Positions 1 to 4,011 of a stretch of DNA of 5,605 bases are shown piece by piece. The stretch is from contig JAUYDU010000235.1 of the NCBI GenBank assembly GCA_030691665.1, forward strand, positions 1 to 5,605, written 5' to 3'. Positions within the stretch are counted from its first letter, which is position 1; each line of letters starts with the position of its first letter. Position numbers and translations under genes: made by a program. The DNA is from Chloroflexota bacterium. GTDB lineage: Bacteria > Chloroflexota > Dehalococcoidia > SM23-28-2. Below the pieces are notes generated by a model. That model had not been told where the DNA came from. It ran no database searches and saw only the letters and a program-made list of their open reading frames with translations.

Positions 1-3
1 GGG

Positions 4-40
4 TGGGTTCTCACCTTGGCTTGAGCGGGGTGGGAACCTA
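4..40. repeat. Inverted repeat upstream of the PHP gene
   Basis: GGTTCTCACC (6-15) can pair with GGTGGGAACC (29-38) through ten positions with one G-U pair. Positions 4-5 and 39-40 extend the stem to twelve, around a 13-base loop. There is no T-run after it, so it is not a classical intrinsic terminator. It may be the end of an upstream transcript, a leader hairpin or an operator. The left part of the region lies at the window edge. Confidence 0.4.
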
Positions 41-49
41 TGCTTTATG
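21..49 (+). promoter_or_regulatory. Possible weak promoter for the PHP gene
   Basis: TTGAGC (21-26, four of six matches to TTGACA) is followed after 17 bases by TTTATG (44-49, only three of six matches to TATAAT), preceded by an extended TGC at 41-43. It would start transcription near 55 and leave a short leader before the ATG at 76, which agrees with rejecting the upstream ATG at 40. It overlaps the inverted repeat at 4-40. Weak on sequence alone. Confidence 0.25.
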
Positions 50-75
50 GGAGGTCAGAGGGTAGGACGGGGGGA

Positions 76-714
76 ATGAGCTTCGCGGTAGACCTGCACA
101 CGCACACGCGGTTCGGCTCCAACTGCTCGTACATGGAGCCGCGGCAGCTTGTGCAGCGGGCCAGGGAGATAGGGCTGGACGGCGTGTGCATTACCGAGCA
201 CAACGCTGCCTGGGAGGAGGAGGCCCTGCGGGCGCTGGCGGAGGAGAGCGGGCTGTGCCTGTTGGGGGGCATCGAGGTGAGCAGCGAGGTGGGAGACGTG
301 CTGGTGTTCGGGGTGAAGGATTCGCTGCTGCCGGGCCGGCGTATCGCGGACCTGAGGCGGCTGGTGGACGAGGCGGGCGGGGTGATGATCGCCGCTCATC
401 CCTTCCGCTGGTACTCCCTGCCCGGGGCCATCCTGGACGAGGAAGAGGCTGCTGGGCGGGCGGTGTTTCGGATGGTGGACGCGGTGGAGGTGTTCAACGG
501 CGCCTCGCCGCGGGGGGAGGTGGAGTTCGGCTGCCGGGTGCTGAAGCGGCTGGGGCTGGCGGGGGTCGGGGGCAGCGACAGCCACGCTCCCCATAGCGTC
601 GGGCGCTGCTACACTGAGTTCGAGCGGGAGATCGGCAGCGTGGAGGAGCTGGTTGCCGAGATCAAGGGGGGCCGGTTTCGGGCGGTGTATCCGGGGCTGA
701 GCCTGGTGCTGTGA
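76..714 (+). CDS. PHP-domain metal-dependent phosphoesterase
   Basis: A 212-residue protein of the PHP superfamily (polymerase and histidinol phosphatase fold), the stand-alone type related to TrpH/YciV. Such proteins are cytoplasmic metal-dependent phosphoesterases acting on small phosphorylated or nucleotide substrates; the substrate here cannot be told. Visible metal-ligand motifs in order: DLHTHT (H8, H10), TEHN (E41, H42), GIEVSS (E67), AAHPFR (H108) and GGSDSH (D168, H170), so the whole active site is present. The length suits a single domain with no polymerase or C-terminal extension. An in-frame ATG at 40 would add 12 residues, but it overlaps a possible promoter and has no clear Shine-Dalgarno. 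The ATG at 76 has a G-rich AGGACGGGGGG stretch just before it and places the DLHTHT motif near the N-terminus, as is usual in the family. The next gene starts 70 bases later, separated by a palindromic repeat. Family call is firm; function within the family is open. Confidence 0.9.
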   Translation: MSFAVDLHTHTRFGSNCSYMEPRQLVQRAREIGLDGVCITEHNAAWEEEALRALAEESGLCLLGGIEVSSEVGDVLVFGVKDSLLPGRRIADLRRLVDEAGGVMIAAHPFRWYSLPGAILDEEEAAGRAVFRMVDAVEVFNGASPRGEVEFGCRVLKRLGLAGVGGSDSHAPHSVGRCYTEFEREIGSVEELVAEIKGGRFRAVYPGLSLVL

Positions 715-718
715 GTCT

Positions 719-753
719 TGCGCCGGAGGCGCATCCGCCTTCGGCGGAAAGGC
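719..753 (+). repeat. Double-hairpin palindromic repeat, copy A
   Basis: Two adjacent perfect hairpins without a gap: TGCGCC-GGA-GGCGCA (719-733) and TCCGCC-TTC-GGCGGA (734-748), followed by AAGGC (749-753). It begins four bases after the stop codon of the PHP gene. Two other copies of this design occur at 3469-3500 and 3835-3871, with the same second-hairpin core (CCGCC, three-base loop, GGCGG) and the same AAGG tail. It has no T-run, so it is more likely a dispersed REP-like element that may also stabilise the 3' end of the mRNA than a canonical terminator. Confidence 0.75.
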
Positions 754-784
754 CCTCCGCTAGGATTTGTAGATAACGTTAGGG

Positions 785-1027
785 ATGCACGAGCCCTTCA
801 ACCCTCATTGCAGCCACTGCCGGAAGTTCGTCTACTGCTTCGGCAAGGAGGGGCCGCTGGCCGACTGGGGCTACTGCCAGGCGGTGATGGCGGACGGGGT
901 GCCGGGCGAGGAGGTGCGGGCGGTGGAGGAGGCGGCGAGGCGGGGTGACCACGGGGCGTTGCTCGCGGCCGGCTCCCCCTTTTATCAAGAGACGGACGAC
1001 GGCTGCGCGCGCTACGTGCCGCGATAA
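785..1027 (+). CDS. Small Cys-rich protein, possible Fe-S or zinc binder
   Basis: An 80-residue protein I do not recognise by name. It holds five cysteines: C9 and C12 in HCSHC, C18, C31 in the motif DWGYC, and C74 in GCARY near the C-terminus. The CxxC, then aromatic-Gly-aromatic-Cys, then Cys-x2-aromatic order resembles the small HiPIP-like [4Fe-4S] subunits that accompany glycyl-radical enzymes (BssB and HpdC type), but this is pattern resemblance only; a structural zinc site is equally possible. The middle (about 40-62) is a charged helix-like stretch. There is no signal peptide or membrane segment. The ATG at 785 is the only sensible start, because a stop (TAG, 770) lies just upstream in frame; AGGG abuts the start codon, so ribosome binding looks weak or the message may be nearly leaderless. 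Codon and GC bias match the neighbours, which supports a real gene. It is not obviously linked to the genes beside it. Confidence 0.65.
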   Translation: MHEPFNPHCSHCRKFVYCFGKEGPLADWGYCQAVMADGVPGEEVRAVEEAARRGDHGALLAAGSPFYQETDDGCARYVPR

Positions 1028-1061
1028 GGCAGCCGCCGTCGCCCCTGGCCGTAGCTCTTTC

Positions 1062-1110
1062 TTGACAGCCTGGGCGCCGCCGTGCTACATTCGCGTCGCC
1101 GATTTCGGCG
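1062..1110 (+). promoter_or_regulatory. Sigma70-type promoter and leader hairpin of the secreted-protein gene
   Basis: A perfect TTGACA (1062-1067) is followed after 18 bases by TACATT (1086-1091, four of six), with an extended TG one base upstream (1083-1084). The predicted transcription start is near 1098. CGCCG-ATTT-CGGCG (1097-1110 region) would then form a hairpin at the very 5' end of the transcript, a placement that often stabilises mRNA. The leader continues to a strong GGAGGTGA ribosome binding site at 1125-1132. Confidence 0.7.
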
Positions 1111-1135
1111 GAGACGGCGTACACGGAGGTGAGTC

Positions 1136-1948
1136 ATGCGGTGCCACAGGCTCGGTGTGTTCTCTTCGTTCTTGATGGCCGCCATCGCCCTGGCGGTGGT
1201 CGGCCTGGCCTGGGGCGTTGGGCCGCCAGCGTCCGGGGCGCAGTCTGGAAGCATGGTGAACTGCCCCCAGGCGGGGAAGTGGGCGATATCGGTGTGGGAT
1301 GGTGCGAGCGGTACGGCGGCCGCGGATGCCCTGGCGACGTGCGGGGCGGGAGCCGTGGACGCGGCGTACGCCCTCGACCCGCAGACGGGCGGCTGGCTGG
1401 GCTGGTTCGCTGGCCGGCCCGAAATCAGCACGCTGGCGACGCTGAACGATATGCAGGGCGTGCTCGCTCTAGGCTCGGCGACGGGGCCGGTGGTGACGCC
1501 GACGCCCACGCCCACGGCGACGCCTAGCGGCGAATACTCGTTCACGTTTGCGTCTTCCTACAGCGAACCGGATACGTTCCGGGGCACGGTCGAAGAAATA
1601 AGGATGATGGATTCCATACCGAAGATGGGCTACCACGAGGGAGTTACCGCGCCGGCGGGGTCCATTTTCGCTGTGGTGTTGATGAGGGTTGAGAACATAG
1701 GTACGGAACCTGACGACGTGGGCTCGTACAGCTTCAGGCTTCGGGATAGCCTTGGGCGCCACTTTACCCTCTCCTATGACGAGCCGGACTCGCTGAACGT
1801 GCAGTGGGCCGCCGAGGATTACTTCCAACGTATCGGCGTGTACGACGACATCCAGCCCGGGATAACCCGGGACATGGTCTTCGGCTTCCTGGTCCCGACG
1901 GCGGTCTCGGGCTTGGTTGCTGAGCGCTGCCCCACGGATGGATGCTAG
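1136..1948 (+). CDS. Secreted two-domain protein with DUF4352-like C-terminus
   Basis: A 270-residue exported protein. Residues 1-35 form a Sec signal peptide: basic start (MRCHRLG), hydrophobic core about 8-29, and a probable signal peptidase I site after SGA35. Residues about 40-118 form a compact domain rich in Trp, Gly and Ala (CPQAGKWAISVWDG, later GGWLGWFAGRPEIS) with C43 and C69 possibly disulfide-bonded; I have no named family for it, though I believe similar modules recur in Chloroflexota secreted proteins. Residues 121-130 are a Thr-Pro linker (TPTPTPTATP). Residues about 134-262 look like a DUF4352-type immunoglobulin-like beta-sandwich, with the typical VLMRVENIGTEP and FRLRDSLGRHF strands and a final FGFLVPTAVSGL. 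The tail ends CPTDGC. The start is set by GGAGGTGA six bases before the ATG. It is likely extracellular or wall-associated, and monocistronic from its own promoter. Ligand or role unknown. Confidence 0.85.
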   Translation: MRCHRLGVFSSFLMAAIALAVVGLAWGVGPPASGAQSGSMVNCPQAGKWAISVWDGASGTAAADALATCGAGAVDAAYALDPQTGGWLGWFAGRPEISTLATLNDMQGVLALGSATGPVVTPTPTPTATPSGEYSFTFASSYSEPDTFRGTVEEIRMMDSIPKMGYHEGVTAPAGSIFAVVLMRVENIGTEPDDVGSYSFRLRDSLGRHFTLSYDEPDSLNVQWAAEDYFQRIGVYDDIQPGITRDMVFGFLVPTAVSGLVAERCPTDGC

Positions 1949-1978
1949 GCGATCTCGGAAACACGCCTCGCTGCTCGC

Positions 1979-2009
1979 TTGTCGCCCGGTCGCCCTTCGC
2001 TGGTACAAT
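1979..2009 (+). promoter_or_regulatory. Possible distal promoter of the toxin-antitoxin operon
   Basis: TGG-TACAAT (2001-2009) is an extended -10 with five of six matches. TTGTCG (1979-1984) is a four-of-six -35 but 19 bases away. It would start transcription about 90 bases before the antitoxin ATG, giving a long leader. It could be a second start for the operon, or a promoter for something small that I cannot see. Confidence 0.4.
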
Positions 2010-2056
2010 CCCGCCGTGATGGGCCACTCCGTCGACGTGCGCCAGCGCCTTACTGG

Positions 2057-2085
2057 TTGCTGCGTTCGCGCCTTTATGCTATTAT
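2057..2085 (+). promoter_or_regulatory. Promoter of the toxin-antitoxin operon
   Basis: TTGCTG (2057-2062) and TATTAT (2080-2085, five of six) are 17 bases apart, with an extended TGC directly before the -10 (2077-2079). The start would fall near 2092, just before the GGGAGGTGA ribosome binding site at 2094-2102. This short leader fits an autoregulated toxin-antitoxin operon and argues against any antitoxin start upstream of 2108. Confidence 0.6.
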
Positions 2086-2107
2086 GTCTTGGCGGGAGGT
2101 GACGATC

Positions 2108-2347
2108 ATGGTGCGAGGGCAAACCGCCAACACGCGTGTAACCGTCGATCTGGGCAGCGCTGCCCTGTATCGTAGCGTGAAAGTGCTCGCTGCTTACCAG
2201 GGGAGGTCGTTGCGGGAGGTGGTGGCAGAGGCGCTGCGGGACTGGGTGGAGAAGCAGGAGGAGCGGGAGGACCTGGAGGCTATAGCTGAGGTGGAGCACG
2301 AGCCGCTGGTCCCCCTGGGGGAGGCCAGGCGAGAGTGGGCTGAATGA
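2108..2347 (+). CDS. Ribbon-helix-helix antitoxin
   Basis: A 79-residue antitoxin of the ribbon-helix-helix (CopG/RelB-like) type, expected to bind and neutralise the RelE/ParE toxin encoded next and to repress the shared promoter as a dimer. Residues 9-15 (TRVTVDL) fit the DNA-contacting strand, 17-31 helix A, and 34-50 (SLREVVAEALRDWVEKQ) helix B. The remaining acidic tail (about 50-79) is the usual toxin-wrapping segment. The longer in-frame reading from 1979 is rejected: it would run across the promoter, whereas the ATG at 2108 has GGGAGGTGA about eight bases upstream. The stop overlaps the toxin start as ATGA, indicating translational coupling. A perfect palindrome GGGCAGCGCTGCCC lies inside the gene at 2152-2165. 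The family of the dimer is clear from the fold pattern; no named subfamily is assigned. Confidence 0.85.
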   Translation: MVRGQTANTRVTVDLGSAALYRSVKVLAAYQGRSLREVVAEALRDWVEKQEEREDLEAIAEVEHEPLVPLGEARREWAE

Positions 2348-2613
2348 GCCCGGAATATACGGTAAGCCTAACGCGAGCGGCTGTCAAAGAGATCGCGAGG
2401 CTGCCGCCGAAAATCCGTGGGCAAATTGATCGACGGCTTGATGAGTTGAGGACGACCCCCAGACCTCACGATGCAAGGCGGCTCGTTGGGAGGGGGAAGG
2501 GCTATCGGCTAGATGTCGGGGAATATCGGATCCTCTACGATGTTGATGACCCGGCACGACTGGTGGTCATTTGGCGGGTCAAGCATCGGAAGGACGTTTA
2601 TCGGAATCTCTGA
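2344..2613 (+). CDS. RelE/ParE-family toxin
   Basis: An 89-residue RelE/ParE superfamily toxin, full family length. Members either cleave mRNA in the ribosomal A site (RelE) or poison gyrase (ParE); the C-terminal signature favours the RelE-type interferase. Evidence in order: an N-terminal strand and helix (YTVSLTRAAVKEIARLPP), a second helix (RGQIDRRLDELRTTP), the core YRLDVGEYRILYDVDD (54-69) with R55 and R62, and the terminal strand VVIWRVKHRKDVYR (74-87) with R82 and Y86 in positions where RelE proteins keep catalytic residues. It starts inside the antitoxin stop (ATGA overlap) and has no independent Shine-Dalgarno of note, so it depends on coupled translation. It ends only six bases before the dgt start. 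GC is a little lower than in its neighbours, consistent with horizontal arrival. Confidence 0.92.
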   Translation: MSPEYTVSLTRAAVKEIARLPPKIRGQIDRRLDELRTTPRPHDARRLVGRGKGYRLDVGEYRILYDVDDPARLVVIWRVKHRKDVYRNL

Positions 2614-2619
2614 AGTGGC

Positions 2620-3825
2620 ATGGCAACGGTACACGAGGGCGATGTGCAGGCGCGGCTGGAGGGGCGGGAGCGGCTGCTCTCGCCCTTCGCAGCACGGAGC
2701 TACCAGAGCCGGGGGCGGGAGCGGCCGGAGGAGCCGTCGCCCCTGCGGACGGAGTTCCAGCGCGACCGCGATCGGATCATCCACTGCAAGGCTTTCCGGC
2801 GGCTGAAGCACAAGACGCAGGTGTTCATCGCGCCGGTGGGCGATCACTTCGTTACGCGTCTCACCCATACCCTGGAGGTGGCGCAGATCGCCCGCACCAT
2901 CGCTCGGGCCCTGAACCTGAACGAGGACCTGGCGGAGGCTATCGCTCTGGGGCACGACCTGGGGCATCCACCCTTCGGGCACGCGGGGGAGGAGGCGCTG
3001 GACGAGGAGCTTCGGGGGCTCAGGAACAGGGAACAAGGAACAAGGAACAGGGAACAAGGAACAGGGAGCGAGGCGGACGCCCCACCCCCCGAGGGCTTTC
3101 GCCACGCCGAGCAGAGCCTGCGGGTGGTGGAGCGGCTGGAGAACGGCGGCCAGGGCCTGAACCTGACCTGGGAGGTGCGGGACGGCATCGTCAACAGCTC
3201 GAAGGGGCGGGAGGACATCCTGGCGTCGGCCGGAGGCGGAGAGCCGGGTACTCTCGAGGGGCAGATCGTGCGGCTGGCGGACGCGGTGGCCTACATCAAC
3301 CACGATATCGTCGACGCTATACGGGCGGGCGTGCTGGCGGAGGGGGAGCCGCCGGCCGAGGTGAGTCGGGTGCTGGGGCGAACGCACTCGCAGCGGATCA
3401 ACACCCTGGTGGGCGACATCGTCGAGCACTCGTGGGCGGCCACCGGCGAAGGGTCAAGGAAGGGGGAAGCCGCTCAAGGCGGCCGCCGTAGGCGGCAAGG
3501 AACACGGCCTCCCCGCCCTGAGGTGCGGATCGGGATGAGCGCGGCGATCCTGGCGGCGGCCAATGCTCTGCGGGAGTTCCTGTTCCAGCGGGTCTATCTG
3601 TGGGAGGACCGGCGGGACGAGGTGGAGGAGGCGAAGGGGGTGGTGCGCTTCCTGTTCGAGTACTATCTGGGGCGGCCGCAGGAGATCGAGAGCGACTTCC
3701 TGATACCGTCCGACCCGTCCTGGCGTCGGGTGGCGGACTACATCGCGGGCATGACCGACCAGTTCGCCCTGAAGACGGCGGCCAGGCTGGGGTACGGGCA
3801 GCGGGTAGAGAAGGATTCCGCTTGA
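2620..3825 (+). CDS. dgt: Deoxynucleoside triphosphate triphosphohydrolase (dGTPase-like, HD)
   Basis: A 401-residue cytoplasmic HD-domain dNTPase that hydrolyses dNTPs to deoxynucleoside plus triphosphate, controlling the nucleotide pool. The family signature is clear: SRGR (30-33), FQRDRDRIIH..AFRRLKHKTQVF (46-69), TRLTHTLEV with H83, GHDLGHPPFGH with H112-D113, and LADAVAYINHD with D221, so all four HD metal ligands are present. Two inserts with low-complexity composition interrupt conserved stretches. Residues about 135-158 (RNREQGT twice, then an Ala-Pro-rich piece) fall between HAGEEALDEEL and GFRHAEQSLRVVERLE. Residues about 279-303 (Arg- and Gly-rich) fall between WAATGEG and VRIGMS. 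Both are made of repeat DNA, and both keep the frame. The ATG at 2620 has a weak ribosome site; an in-frame GTG at 2644 with GAGGG before it is a credible alternative giving 393 residues. It lies six bases after the toxin gene, so it may be co-transcribed with it. Exact substrate preference is unknown. Confidence 0.93.
   Translation: MATVHEGDVQARLEGRERLLSPFAARSYQSRGRERPEEPSPLRTEFQRDRDRIIHCKAFRRLKHKTQVFIAPVGDHFVTRLTHTLEVAQIARTIARALNLNEDLAEAIALGHDLGHPPFGHAGEEALDEELRGLRNREQGTRNREQGTGSEADAPPPEGFRHAEQSLRVVERLENGGQGLNLTWEVRDGIVNSSKGREDILASAGGGEPGTLEGQIVRLADAVAYINHDIVDAIRAGVLAEGEPPAEVSRVLGRTHSQRINTLVGDIVEHSWAATGEGSRKGEAAQGGRRRRQGTRPPRPEVRIGMSAAILAAANALREFLFQRVYLWEDRRDEVEEAKGVVRFLFEYYLGRPQEIESDFLIPSDPSWRRVADYIAGMTDQFALKTAARLGYGQRVEKDSA
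3022..3063 (+). repeat. Heptanucleotide tandem array inside dgt
   Basis: Six uninterrupted copies of RGGAACA (AGGAACA, GGGAACA, AGGAACA, and the same triplet again), so the array is also a perfect 21-base duplication. A degenerate seventh unit (GGGAGCG) follows. As 7 is not a multiple of 3, three units encode seven residues; the 42 bases give RNREQGT twice. Short tandem heptamers of this composition are known as dispersed repeats in cyanobacteria and some other genomes. Here it lies in a loop of the dNTPase. Confidence 0.9.
3469..3500 (+). repeat. Double-hairpin palindromic repeat, copy B, inside dgt
   Basis: GCCGC-TCAAG-GCGGC (3469-3483) overlaps by two bases the perfect hairpin GCCGCC-GTA-GGCGGC (3482-3496), followed by AAGG (3497-3500). 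The second hairpin and AAGG tail match copies A and C in the same orientation. It encodes an Arg/Gly-rich stretch (AAQGGRRRRQG) that looks foreign to the dNTPase family, so I read it as an in-frame insertion. Confidence 0.7.
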
Positions 3826-3834
3826 GGCAGTCTG

Positions 3835-3871
3835 CCCGCCTCTGGCGGGGGCCCGCCTTAGGCGGGAAGGC
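3835..3871 (+). repeat. Double-hairpin palindromic repeat, copy C, after dgt
   Basis: CCCGCC-TCT-GGCGGG (3835-3849), two bases, then CCCGCC-TTA-GGCGGG (3852-3866) and the AAGGC tail (3867-3871). It begins nine bases after the dgt stop codon, mirroring copy A after the PHP gene. It could slow or end transcription or protect the dgt 3' end, but the nearest T-run (3883-3886) is too far for a standard terminator. Confidence 0.75.
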
Positions 3872-3904
3872 GATAGGCGTCGATTTTGTTATGTAAAAGG
3901 TCTC

Positions 3905-3965
3905 TGGGGGCGCTGAGGACGTAACTTTTGGGGGCATTTCATGTTCTATATTTATGTGGGGGCGC
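3905..3965 (+). promoter_or_regulatory. Three TGGGGGC direct repeats upstream of dnaG
   Basis: TGGGGGC occurs at 3905-3911, 3929-3935 and 3957-3963, spaced 24 and 28 bases; the first and third extend to TGGGGGCGC. The third lies between the probable -35 and -10 of the dnaG promoter. They could be a regulator's binding sites, but G-runs are easy to meet in such DNA. Otherwise the 186-base gap between dgt and dnaG holds only copy C and the promoter. Confidence 0.35.
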
Positions 3966-3979
3966 GGTTGGTGTATAAT
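3951..3979 (+). promoter_or_regulatory. Promoter of dnaG
   Basis: A perfect TATAAT (3974-3979) sits 33 bases before the dnaG ATG. The -35 at the ideal 17-base spacing is only TTTATG (3951-3956, three of six). The start would be near 3986, with a leader of about 26 bases lacking an evident Shine-Dalgarno. The surrounding DNA is clearly more AT-rich than the genes. Confidence 0.6.
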
Positions 3980-4011
3980 GAGAACGGATCATTTGTTCGG
4001 GTTGTTATGTC

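Noticed and set aside
6..38. T-box riboswitch core
   Set aside because: The conserved core is interrupted by an extra G, no terminator/antiterminator pair is seen, and the downstream gene is not an amino-acid gene.
1947..1968. Terminator after the secreted-protein gene
   Set aside because: Only a five-base stem (AGGCG/CGCCT) with a 12-base loop and no T-run.
1979..2107. Extended N-terminus of the antitoxin
   Set aside because: It would cover the predicted promoter, lacks a ribosome site and has an Arg/Pro-rich composition; the ATG at 2108 has a strong Shine-Dalgarno.
1469..2299. 276-codon - strand frame across the secreted-protein and antitoxin genes
   Set aside because: It spans two well-supported + strand genes and the promoter between them, and its translation is low-complexity Arg/His/Pro.
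3022..3063. CRISPR-like repeats in dgt
   Set aside because: Units are 7 bases with no spacers, so this is a simple tandem repeat.
2509..3429. 306-codon - strand frame opposite dgt
   Set aside because: Antisense shadow; its LFPVPCS repeats are simply the heptamer array read on the other strand.
2571..3491. 306-codon + frame overlapping dgt
   Set aside because: Gly/Arg/Ala-rich shadow in another frame of dgt; no motif, and it would overlap the toxin and dNTPase genes.
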